Positions 10,748 to 18,940 of a stretch of DNA of 64,000 nucleotides are shown here, in pieces. Every line of letters starts with the position of its first letter. Within the stretch, counting starts at the first letter, position 1. The position numbers and the translations under genes were made by a program. Origin of the DNA: Serratia proteamaculans (GTDB taxonomy: Bacteria > Pseudomonadota > Gammaproteobacteria > Enterobacterales > Enterobacteriaceae); assembly GCF_013337185.1 (NCBI RefSeq), contig NZ_SWDE01000001.1, forward strand, positions 682,001 through 746,000, given 5' to 3'. The notes below the pieces were generated by a model. The model was given only the letters and a program-made list of their open reading frames with translations. It did not search any database and was not told the origin of the DNA.

Positions 10748-12949
10748 TTATTCGTCTTTCAGACCACGGTTAATCAGCATCGGCTCAATGCTTGGCGCTT
10801 TGCCGCGCCAGTCGATGTAGAGTTTTTCCAGATCCTGGCTGTTACCGCGCGACAGGATCATATTACGGAAACGCTGGCCGTTCTCTGCGGTCAGGCCGCC
10901 ATGTTCGCTGAACCACTGGAAGGCGTCATCCGCCAGCATTTCGGTCCACAGATAGGCGTAATAACCGGCAGCATAGCCGTTACCCCAAATGTGCTTGAAG
11001 TAGCTGGAGCGATAGCGCGGCGGCACATAGCTGAGATCGATTTTGTCTTTCATCAGCGAGTCGGCCTCGAACTTGTCCACGTCCTGCTGCGGCTGATCGG
11101 CGCTCAACATATGCCAGTGCATGTCCAGCAGTGCCGCAGACAGCAGTTCGGTCATGTCATAGCCTTTGTTGAACTTGTCAGCCTTTTTGATTTTATCGAC
11201 CAGTTCCTGCGGCATGGCTTCACCGGTTTTGTAATGCTTGGCGAAGTGGGCAAAGACTTTCGGATCGCTGGCCCAGTGCTCGTTAAACTGCGAGGGGAAT
11301 TCAACGAAGTCACGGGCGGTGTTGGTGCCGGACAAGCTTGGATATTCCTGATCGGCGAACATGCCGTGCAGCGCATGACCAAACTCGTGGAACATGGTGA
11401 TCACATCATCGTACGACAACAGCGCAGGCTGACCCGGTGCCGGTTTGGTGAAGTTGGCGACGTTGTAAATCACCGGCCTGGTGCCTTTCAGCTTCGACTG
11501 TTCGACAAAGTTGCTCATCCAGGCGCCACCGCCCTTGTTGTCGCGTTTAAAGAAGTCGGTATAGAACAGCGCCAGCGACTTGCCGTCTTTATCGAACACC
11601 TCATAAACCCGCACGTCCGGCTGATAAACCGGGATGTCCTTGCGCTCTTTGAAACTGATGCCGTACAGCAGATTGGCGGCATAGAACACGCCGTTGTTCA
11701 GCACGTTATCCAGTTCGAAATAGGGTTTGATCTGCGACTCATCCAGGTCATATTTCGCTTTGCGCACCTGTTCAGCGTAGAACTGCCAGTCCCAGGCTTC
11801 GACCTTGAAATTGCCTTTCTGCTGGTCGATTACCGCCTGAATGTCTTTGGCTTCACGTTCAGCACGCGCGGTCGCCGCCGGCACGATATTGCGCATAAAG
11901 CTCAGCGCCGCATCCGGGGTCTTGGCCATCTGGTTTTGCAGCTTCCAGGCCGCGTAATTTGGGAAGCCCAGCAGTTTGGCCTGCTCGGCACGGACTTTAG
12001 CCAGGCGAGCAATGGTCTGACGGGTGTCGTTAGCGTCGCCCTTTTCCGCACGGTTCCACGAGGCATCAAACAGGGCCTTGCGGGTTTCGCGGTTTTTCAG
12101 GCTCTGCAATTCCGGCTGTTGGGTGGTGTTTTGCAACACCAGCAGCCACTGTTTATCCAGCTTGCGTTCGCCGGCCGCCTGGGCCGCCGCTGCCAGTTCG
12201 CTTTCCGACAGGCCGTCCAGCTTGCCTTTATCCGCGATCGCCAGTGCGCCATCTTTGGTCGCCGCCAACAGTTTGTTGGAGAACTGGGTGCTCAGCGTTG
12301 CCGCTTCCTGGTTCAGCGCCTTAAGTTTGGTTTTATCGGCGTCGGACAGATTGGCCCCCGCCAGCTCAAAGTTCTTATAGGTCACTTCTACCAGTCGGCG
12401 CGATTCCGCATCCAGTTTTAGCGCATCGAGCTGTTGATAAACGGCCTTGATACGGGCAAACAGCTTGCTGTTGAGCATGATGGCGTCATCCAGCGCCGCC
12501 AGCTTCGGTGAGCTTTGCTCATCGAGTTTTTGCAACCCGTCGCTGGTGTTGGCCGAAGTCATGGCGCCAAAGACGTTCATCACTCGCGACAGCAACGCAC
12601 CGCTTTGTTCCATTGCCACAAAGGTATTCTTAAAATCAGGCTTGGCCGGGTTGTTGGCAATCTTCTCAATCTCTTCCAGCTTCTGCTTGATGCCCGCATC
12701 AATCGCCGGGGCATAATCGCTTTCTTTGATCAGATTGAAAGGTGGCGCCTGGAATGGCAGACGGCTTTGATAGAAGAACGGGTTTTGGTTCTTTTTGTTG
12801 TCGTGTTGGTTGGCTTCACCGGTCACGTTAGCCTCCTTCGCCTGGCCACTTGGCAACGCGCTATGGTCTGCGTGCGGGTTGGTTTCTGCTGCCTGTGCCT
12901 GCGTGCCCAGCGCCATGCCGATCGCCAACACCAATGTCGATAAACGCAT
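10748..12949 (-). CDS. dcp: Peptidyl-dipeptidase Dcp, exported form
   Basis: Zinc metallopeptidase of family M3 that removes C-terminal dipeptides. The 733-residue product has the zinc motif FHEFGHALHGMF, with the third ligand Glu in the downstream ARDFVEFPSQFNEHW region, as in all M3 enzymes. The N-terminus MRLSTLVLAIGMALGTQAQA is a signal peptide followed by a polar linker, so this form should be periplasmic; E. coli Dcp lacks such a leader. The ATG at 12949 is used (a TTG codon precedes it), with GGAGGAG about 10 bp upstream. The gene ends at the terminator at 10612-10648. E. coli dcp is next to ydfG, which here lies 20 kb away. Confidence 0.92.
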   Translation of the reverse strand: MRLSTLVLAIGMALGTQAQAAETNPHADHSALPSGQAKEANVTGEANQHDNKKNQNPFFYQSRLPFQAPPFNLIKESDYAPAIDAGIKQKLEEIEKIANNPAKPDFKNTFVAMEQSGALLSRVMNVFGAMTSANTSDGLQKLDEQSSPKLAALDDAIMLNSKLFARIKAVYQQLDALKLDAESRRLVEVTYKNFELAGANLSDADKTKLKALNQEAATLSTQFSNKLLAATKDGALAIADKGKLDGLSESELAAAAQAAGERKLDKQWLLVLQNTTQQPELQSLKNRETRKALFDASWNRAEKGDANDTRQTIARLAKVRAEQAKLLGFPNYAAWKLQNQMAKTPDAALSFMRNIVPAATARAEREAKDIQAVIDQQKGNFKVEAWDWQFYAEQVRKAKYDLDESQIKPYFELDNVLNNGVFYAANLLYGISFKERKDIPVYQPDVRVYEVFDKDGKSLALFYTDFFKRDNKGGGAWMSNFVEQSKLKGTRPVIYNVANFTKPAPGQPALLSYDDVITMFHEFGHALHGMFADQEYPSLSGTNTARDFVEFPSQFNEHWASDPKVFAHFAKHYKTGEAMPQELVDKIKKADKFNKGYDMTELLSAALLDMHWHMLSADQPQQDVDKFEADSLMKDKIDLSYVPPRYRSSYFKHIWGNGYAAGYYAYLWTEMLADDAFQWFSEHGGLTAENGQRFRNMILSRGNSQDLEKLYIDWRGKAPSIEPMLINRGLKDE

Positions 12950-13329
12950 CAAATCGAAACTCCTCCATGTCCACAGAATAATGTCGCGGAGAGCTCATCT
13001 CCCCTTGAGTCACATCCTAGCTTAGGCGCAGTTGGCAGATTGAGCAAAAACAAGTGATTAGAAGTCCTGCAGCCTCAACAACATGGCAGTTGATTGTCCG
13101 ATTTTATATAACGGTTCATCCCAAACTCACCTATAGACGCTTTATTGGCCGCGCATTAGCCTTATTCAACCGATGAATCATTCACCGAAATATCCCGACG
13201 TAACCCCATACCGACATCAGATCCACAGGTTACATCATCCTCAAATAATTCTGAATTCGCGTCATGCAGATGACCCATTCCGCAACGCCCAGTGACGTGC
13301 GGTTATTAAAATCAGGAGATTGATATTTC
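12950..13329. promoter_or_regulatory. Divergent promoter region, dcp / alpha-beta hydrolase operon
   Basis: 380 bp without a convincing gene, AT-rich compared with its surroundings. It must hold the promoters for dcp (leftward) and for the three-gene set beginning at 13330. I see no clear palindrome or sigma-70 pair to name, and no regulator gene is adjacent. Confidence 0.5.
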
Positions 13330-14163
13330 ATGGCTATAACACCTCAACCCGATGAACTGATTATGGGGGGGCGAGAAAATGGAACCCCGAACGAAAGCCC
13401 CCTGCTTGGCACCAGAATAATCGGACAGGGTAGCCGGTGCGTGGTCATGCTACCGGGTTGGTTTGGCGATCATAGTGTCTATCAGCCGATGTTTCCCTAT
13501 CTGGACACCCAAGCCTTCACTTATGTATTCGTGGATTTTCGTGGCTACGGAATATCACGCACCCTGGCCGGCAGTTACACCACCAGTGAGATGGTCGCAG
13601 ACATAGTCGCCCTGATGGACAGTCTGGGTTGGTATCGCTTCGACGTCGTCGGGCACTCTATGGGGGGTAAAATTGCGCAGGTCATTGCGGCTCGACACCC
13701 TGAACGTGTGCGCAGTGCCATAGGTCTGACTCCCGTTCCGGCCAGTGGGTTGGACGTAGAGCAGCAAGTCTGGCGCATCTTCGAACAGGCCGTCACGGAT
13801 GATGCCTGCCGTCATTCTCTGATTGATTATTCCACCCATCAGCGACTTCCCCGCCGCTGGGTCAGCGATACCGTTCAACAGTCACGTGCGGCATGTGAGC
13901 CACAAGTGTTCGCAGCCTATCTCCAAAGCTGGGCGCTGGAGGATTGTTCCATTGAAACATACGGCTGCACGGTTCCCTTGCTTTTGCTGATCGGTCAGCA
14001 CGATCCGGCGCAGACACTGCCGATGATGGATAGCACCTGCAAGAAGTGGTTCGTCAATGTGCAGATGGAACTGCTTGAAGGTTGTGGACATTACCCAATG
14101 CAAGAAATTCCGCTTTATTTGGTGGGTGCCATTGAGGGTTTCTTGCGTAAACAAACTAAGTAG
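13330..14163 (+). CDS. Alpha/beta-fold hydrolase, first gene of a ring-cleavage-like set
   Basis: A 277-residue hydrolase with the nucleophile elbow VVGHSMGGK (Ser110), an oxyanion segment LPGWFGDHS near 41-49, a probable acid Asp in GQHDPAQ (about 236) and His in CGHYPMQ (about 258). It resembles carbon-carbon bond hydrolases that act on meta-cleavage products, but sequence alone cannot separate these from esterases. The start at 13330 has AGGAG 11 bp upstream. The VOC dioxygenase follows after 26 bp and the FAH-family gene overlaps that one, so the three look like one operon for breakdown of an aromatic or quinone-like compound. Confidence 0.75.
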   Translation: MAITPQPDELIMGGRENGTPNESPLLGTRIIGQGSRCVVMLPGWFGDHSVYQPMFPYLDTQAFTYVFVDFRGYGISRTLAGSYTTSEMVADIVALMDSLGWYRFDVVGHSMGGKIAQVIAARHPERVRSAIGLTPVPASGLDVEQQVWRIFEQAVTDDACRHSLIDYSTHQRLPRRWVSDTVQQSRAACEPQVFAAYLQSWALEDCSIETYGCTVPLLLLIGQHDPAQTLPMMDSTCKKWFVNVQMELLEGCGHYPMQEIPLYLVGAIEGFLRKQTK

Positions 14164-14189
14164 CAGCGACTCTGCTGGAGGTTTACATC

Positions 14190-14771
14190 ATGCATACTGA
14201 TCTTCCATCATCTAAAAAAACGGCGGTTAAAGCCGGTGACCCTGCCAGACCGATCCGTCGGCTGCACCATTTTGCCTGGCGCTGCCGGGACGCAGAAGAA
14301 ACCCGACATTTCTATGAAGATATTCTCGGGTTACCGCTGGTCCATGTGATAAAAAACGATCATGTCCCCAGCACCGGGGAATACTGCCCGTATGTGCATA
14401 TCTTTTTCCGCATGAAAGATGATTCGCATATCGCCTTCTTCGATCTGGGTGATGGGATAGCGGCACAACCCAGCCCAAATACCCCTGAGTGGGTCAACCA
14501 CATTGCCTTGAAAGTGGATAACCGCGCCGATCTGGACAGCATGCATCAACGACTGCTCGCGCAAGGCATTGAGGTTATTGGGGTTACCGATCACGACGGC
14601 TATCTTGAATCCATCTACTTTTTTGATCCGAACGGCTTTCGTCTGGAATTGACCACGGAAGTGGCGACGGCTGAAACAGTGGAAGACTTTGCCCGTACGG
14701 CACATCAAGAGTTGGCGATTTGGACCCGGGAACAGGCACGACGTCAGACCTTGGCGGAGGGGAAATCATGA
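14190..14771 (+). CDS. VOC-superfamily protein, probable extradiol-type dioxygenase
   Basis: A 193-residue protein built from paired beta-alpha-beta-beta-beta modules. Candidate metal ligands are His in RLHHFAWRC (about 27-28), His in WVNHIALKV (about 98) and Glu in GFRLELTTE (about 150), the His-His-Glu pattern of extradiol dioxygenases and glyoxalases. The preceding motif RHFYEDILGLPLV is typical of the superfamily. A 20-residue polar N-terminal extension precedes the fold. GGAGG lies upstream of the ATG. It is flanked by a hydrolase and an FAH-family protein, which favours ring cleavage over glyoxalase activity; substrate unknown. Confidence 0.75.
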   Translation: MHTDLPSSKKTAVKAGDPARPIRRLHHFAWRCRDAEETRHFYEDILGLPLVHVIKNDHVPSTGEYCPYVHIFFRMKDDSHIAFFDLGDGIAAQPSPNTPEWVNHIALKVDNRADLDSMHQRLLAQGIEVIGVTDHDGYLESIYFFDPNGFRLELTTEVATAETVEDFARTAHQELAIWTREQARRQTLAEGKS

Positions 14772-15790
14772 GCATCACTCTGGCTCCGCAATTACGTTTG
14801 GCCTCACGTGAAAACGGCCGTCGGGATGGCGAATTGGTGCTGGTTTCACCCGATCTTTCGCGTTGCATTGCCGTGCCCGCTATTGCACATACCCTGCAGG
14901 AAGCCCTGGATAACTGGTCGACCGTAGCGCCGCAACTGATGCAGGTTGCAGCGAACGGCTGGTCCGCCGCTGAACCCTTCAAGGTATCAAGCTGCCTGGC
15001 TCCGCTACCCCGTGCCTATCAGTGGGTCGATGGTTCCGTTTATCGCCACCACGCCAAACTGATGTATCAATGGCGCAATGAACCCATTCCTCCGCAATAT
15101 GAAGAAAAACCGTTGGTTTATCAGGGGGGATCGGACGTGATGTTAAAGGCAACCGCACCGATAGAAGCCACGGGTGATGAACTGGATATTGATTTTGAAG
15201 CGGAGATCGCCGTGATAACCACGGACGTCCCTATCGGGGTCACACCCGAGCAGGCGCTGGATTGCATCGCATTAGTGGTGTTGCTTAATGACGTCTCTCT
15301 GCGCAGGTTGATCCCCGGCGAACTGGCCCGGGGTTTCGGTTTCTATCAGAGCAAGCCCGCAACCAGCTTCGCCCCGCTTGCCGTGACGCCTGCTGCGCTC
15401 GGCGCGAACTGGCGGGATGCAATGTTGCATTTGCCGGTGCGCGTTAGCCTGAATGGAAAATGGTTCGGTGCTCCGGACGCCGGTCATGATACGGCGTTTA
15501 ATTTCGGACAGCTTATTGCACACCTTGCCTGCACCCGCGCTTTGGCGGCCGGCACCATCGTGGGTGCAGGTACGATAAGCAATGCCGATCCGGCATCCGG
15601 CAGCGCCTGCATTACCGAAGCCCGTGTGCGTCAGGCGTTGCAGGGTGTAGATGAAAGCCGGCGGCAACCTTATTTGACACAGGGTGACCAGGTGCGGATT
15701 GAGGTGCTCGATACCAACGGACATTCCGTGTTTGGGGCCATCGTTCAACAGGTGGCGATCCTTCAAAATAATCCTCAGTGGCCAGGTTAG
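14768..15790 (+). CDS. Fumarylacetoacetate hydrolase (FAH) family protein
   Basis: 340 residues if started at the ATG at 14768, which overlaps the previous stop (ATGA) and has GGAGGGG upstream. The FAH core is in the C-terminal two thirds: the acidic metal ligands appear in DIDFEAEIAVIT and LLNDVSLRRL, followed by QSKPATSFAPL. Members hydrolyse C-C bonds of ring-cleavage products, decarboxylate, or hydrate 2-oxo acids. Coupling to a VOC dioxygenase and an alpha/beta hydrolase points to a short aromatic-degradation route. Its stop overlaps that of the convergent xdhC by 4 bp. Confidence 0.78.
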   Translation: MSITLAPQLRLASRENGRRDGELVLVSPDLSRCIAVPAIAHTLQEALDNWSTVAPQLMQVAANGWSAAEPFKVSSCLAPLPRAYQWVDGSVYRHHAKLMYQWRNEPIPPQYEEKPLVYQGGSDVMLKATAPIEATGDELDIDFEAEIAVITTDVPIGVTPEQALDCIALVVLLNDVSLRRLIPGELARGFGFYQSKPATSFAPLAVTPAALGANWRDAMLHLPVRVSLNGKWFGAPDAGHDTAFNFGQLIAHLACTRALAAGTIVGAGTISNADPASGSACITEARVRQALQGVDESRRQPYLTQGDQVRIEVLDTNGHSVFGAIVQQVAILQNNPQWPG

Positions 15791-16554
15791 CGCTGCCCAT
15801 AACAGGCAATGATCTCTCCGGCCACCGCCACCGCAATCTCGGCCGGCAGTTTGCCTTTTACGTCCGGCAGACCCAACGGGCAGCGCATGCCGGCGATCGC
15901 CGCTTCGCTAATGCCGCGTTGGCCGAGTTTATATTCGAAGCGTTTGCGCTTGGTCAGCGAGCCGATCAGGCCGAAATAACCGGCATCGCCACGGCGTAAA
16001 ATCCGTTCCGCCAGCGCCAGATCCAGTGCGTGGTCGTGGGTCATGACGATGAAATAGCTGCCCGGCGGCATGGCGTCGACGATCTCCAGCGGCTCCTCGC
16101 AAACCTCTTGTTGTACCCCTAGCGGAATAAGCGCAGGGAACTCCGCCGCACGGCCATCAACCCAGCGTACCCGGCACGGCAGCGTAGCCAGGATATTCAC
16201 CAGAGCGCGCCCCACATGCCCGGCGCCAAACAGAGCAATTTGTGGGCGCGGCGGGATCAAGGGTTCGAACAGCACGCTGGTAGTACCGCCACAGCACTGT
16301 CCAAGACGTGCCGCCAGCGGGAAACGCTCCAGCCGCAGCGTGACTGCCCCTTGCTGTAGCATCTCGCGAGCAATCGCCAGCGCCTGGAACTCCAGGTGTC
16401 CGCCGCCAATGGTATTCACCGCCCGTTCGGCAGTCACCAACATTTTGGTGCCACGATTGCGCGGCGTGGAGCCCAGTTCATCCACCAGCGTCACCAGTAC
16501 GCAGGGCTCTCCGCGCCGTCGCAAGTCGGCCAGTGCCTCAATCCACTCATCCAT
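15787..16554 (-). CDS. xdhC: Xanthine dehydrogenase accessory protein
   Basis: Chaperone that inserts the sulfurated molybdenum cofactor into xanthine dehydrogenase. The 255-residue product has the N-terminal XdhC/CoxI domain (GEPCVLVTLVDELGSTPRNRG, with GGGHLEFQA and GQCCGG) and a C-terminal Rossmann-like domain (IALFGAGHVGRALV, later GYFGLIGSLTKRKRF). I start it at 16554 (GGGAG upstream), which overlaps the xdhB stop by 8 bp; a longer start at 16590 would run deeper into xdhB. It is the last gene of the guaD-xdhABC operon. It might also serve the nearby nicAB enzyme, for which no chaperone is visible. Confidence 0.9.
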   Translation of the reverse strand: MDEWIEALADLRRRGEPCVLVTLVDELGSTPRNRGTKMLVTAERAVNTIGGGHLEFQALAIAREMLQQGAVTLRLERFPLAARLGQCCGGTTSVLFEPLIPPRPQIALFGAGHVGRALVNILATLPCRVRWVDGRAAEFPALIPLGVQQEVCEEPLEIVDAMPPGSYFIVMTHDHALDLALAERILRRGDAGYFGLIGSLTKRKRFEYKLGQRGISEAAIAGMRCPLGLPDVKGKLPAEIAVAVAGEIIACYGQR

Positions 16555-18940
16555 CGCCGTTCTCCCTCGCCAATTCAGTGACAATGTCACTTGACAGCAT
16601 CTGCTGCACGCCCCACAGCACCCGTTCCGGCGTGGCCGGCGCGTCGATATTGGGCTGCAGACGGTAATCTGCCAGACTGGCTACCGCGTCCTTGATTGCG
16701 CACCAGACCGAGATCCCCAGCATAAACGGTGGCTCTCCCACCGCTTTGGAATGAAATACCGTGTCCTCGGGGTTTTTGCGGTTCTCCAGCAGTGTGACGC
16801 GTAGATCCGCCGGTACATCGCCAATCGCCGGAATTTTGTAGCTGGCCGGGCCATGGGTCAGCAACCTGCCTTGCTCGTCCCACACCAGTTCTTCACTGGT
16901 TAGCCAGCCCATGCCCTGCACAAAACCGCCCTCTACCTGACCGGTGTCGATCGCCGGGTTCAGCGAGTCACCCACGTCGTGCAAAATGTCGGCCCGCAGC
17001 AGTTTGTATTCGCCGGTCAGGGTGTCGATCAACACCTCTGCGCAGGCCGCGCCGTAGGCGAAGTAATAGAAAGGATGGCCGCTGGCCTTATCGCGATCGT
17101 AAAAGATCTTCGGAGTGCGGTAGTAACCGGTACTGGCGAGGGAAATTTGATTAAAATAGGCCTGTTCAACCACCTGTTCGAAACTGAAATAGCGCTCACC
17201 CACCCTGACCTGGCCATTGTTGAAGACGATCTGCCCGGCGCTGACCTGATGCTCTCTGGCCAGCATGTCGATTAACCGTTGTTTGATGGTCAGAGCGGCA
17301 TTCTCCGCCGCCTTGCCGTTCAGGTCGGTGCCGGATGACGCCGCCGTCGGTGAGGTGTTCGGCACTTTACCGGTATCAGTGGCGGTGATCTGGATACGCT
17401 CTATTTCCACCTGGAACACTTCGGCGACAATCTGCGCCACCTTGGTGTTCAACCCCTGGCCCATCTCGGTACCGCCGTGGTTGAGCTGAATACTGCCGTC
17501 GGTGTAAATCAGCACCAGCGCTCCCGCCTGATTGAGGAAACCGGCGGTAAAGGAGATACCAAATTTGACCGGCGTCAGCGCCAGCCCTTTCTTGAGGATG
17601 GGGTTTTGTGCGTTGAACTGCCGGATAGCCAGCCGCCGCGCCTGATAATCCGCGCTGTGCTCCAGTTCGGCGGTGATCTCCTGCAGCAGATTCTGTTCCA
17701 CCGGCTGATGGTAATGGGTGACGTTGCGCTGGTCTTTGCCGTAATAATTGGTTTTACGCACCGCCAGCGGATCGAGCGCCAGATAGCGCGCAATGTGGTC
17801 CATGATCTGCTCGATCGCCATCATACCCTGCGGCCCGCCAAAGCCGCGATAAGCCGTATTGGAGGCGATATGGGTTTTACAGCGGTGGCCGGTTATCAAG
17901 ACATCCTGCAGGAAATAGGCATTATCGGCGTGAAACATGGCGCGATCGACAATCGAACCGGACAGATCGAGCGAGTAACCGCAGTTACCGGCCAGGCTGA
18001 TTTTCACCCCATTCAACAGACCGCTGTCGTCAAAGCCGACGTCATACTGAATGTAAAACGGATGGCGTTTGCCGGTGATCAGCATGTCGTCACGGCGGTT
18101 AAGCCGCATTTTGACCGGTCGTCCGGTAAGATGCGCCACCACCGCACACAGGCACGCCGGGCCGGCGGCCTGAGTCTCTTTACCACCAAAGCCACCGCCC
18201 ATGCGCCGCGTGTCGATAGTTACCTTGTGCATCGGCAAATTAAGCACCGAGGCCACCAGCTTTTGGATCTCGGTGGGGTTTTGGGTCGATGAATACACCA
18301 GCATGCCGCCGTCTTCGGCCGGCATTACCGAGGCAATCTGGGTCTCCAGATAAAAATGCTCCTGACCACCGACGTGCAGTTCGCCCTGAATGCGGTGCAA
18401 TGCTTGCGCCAGTGCGCCGTCGGCGTCACCGCGTCGATGGTGGTGCGCTTCCTGTACCACGAAGCCTTCCCGCAGCGATTGTGTGACGTCCAGCTGTGCA
18501 GGCAGCTCCTGATAGCTCACTTTAATGGCCTGAGCGGCCCGCCAGGCGACCTCCGGATCCTCTGCCGCCACCACCGCGATCACCTGCCCGACATACTCCA
18601 CCTCGTCTTTCGCCAGTAGCGGATCGCCGTGGGTTAACGGAGCAATATCCAGTTCGCCCGGCACATCCTGCCAGGTGATCACCCGCACCACGCCAGGAAA
18701 ATCGTAACAGGCCGACAGATCCAGCTTTTCAATGCGCGCATGCGCTTTCTCGCTCAGTTTTGCCGCCAGGTGCAACTGGTTGGGAAACTCCAGCCGGTCG
18801 TCGATGTATTGCGCTTCACCGCTGACGTGCTTATCGGCACTCTCGTGTTTGCGACTGCGCCCCACACCGCTGGTTAACGCTTGACGGAAACGTTCGGCCA
18901 ACTGCTGCTGGGTATATTCGGTGCGTTTGCGATTACTCAT
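16547..18940 (-). CDS. xdhB: Xanthine dehydrogenase molybdopterin-binding subunit
   Basis: Catalytic subunit (797 residues) that oxidises hypoxanthine and xanthine to urate. Molybdopterin-contact motifs are present in order: GGGFGGKETQ near 250, AYRGFGGPQGM near 350, GTEMGQGL near 475, and VGEPPFML with the presumed catalytic Glu at about 736. The start ATG at 18940 overlaps the end of xdhA by 8 bp. It is a separate polypeptide from the Fe-S/FAD subunit, as in the two-subunit bacterial enzymes of Rhodobacter type. Operon context with guaD supports a purine substrate. Confidence 0.93.
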   Translation of the reverse strand: MSNRKRTEYTQQQLAERFRQALTSGVGRSRKHESADKHVSGEAQYIDDRLEFPNQLHLAAKLSEKAHARIEKLDLSACYDFPGVVRVITWQDVPGELDIAPLTHGDPLLAKDEVEYVGQVIAVVAAEDPEVAWRAAQAIKVSYQELPAQLDVTQSLREGFVVQEAHHHRRGDADGALAQALHRIQGELHVGGQEHFYLETQIASVMPAEDGGMLVYSSTQNPTEIQKLVASVLNLPMHKVTIDTRRMGGGFGGKETQAAGPACLCAVVAHLTGRPVKMRLNRRDDMLITGKRHPFYIQYDVGFDDSGLLNGVKISLAGNCGYSLDLSGSIVDRAMFHADNAYFLQDVLITGHRCKTHIASNTAYRGFGGPQGMMAIEQIMDHIARYLALDPLAVRKTNYYGKDQRNVTHYHQPVEQNLLQEITAELEHSADYQARRLAIRQFNAQNPILKKGLALTPVKFGISFTAGFLNQAGALVLIYTDGSIQLNHGGTEMGQGLNTKVAQIVAEVFQVEIERIQITATDTGKVPNTSPTAASSGTDLNGKAAENAALTIKQRLIDMLAREHQVSAGQIVFNNGQVRVGERYFSFEQVVEQAYFNQISLASTGYYRTPKIFYDRDKASGHPFYYFAYGAACAEVLIDTLTGEYKLLRADILHDVGDSLNPAIDTGQVEGGFVQGMGWLTSEELVWDEQGRLLTHGPASYKIPAIGDVPADLRVTLLENRKNPEDTVFHSKAVGEPPFMLGISVWCAIKDAVASLADYRLQPNIDAPATPERVLWGVQQMLSSDIVTELARENGDG

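Noticed and set aside
10901-12421. Plus-strand frame of 506 codons opposite dcp
   Set aside because: Antisense to a firmly identified M3 peptidase. No ribosome site or motif.
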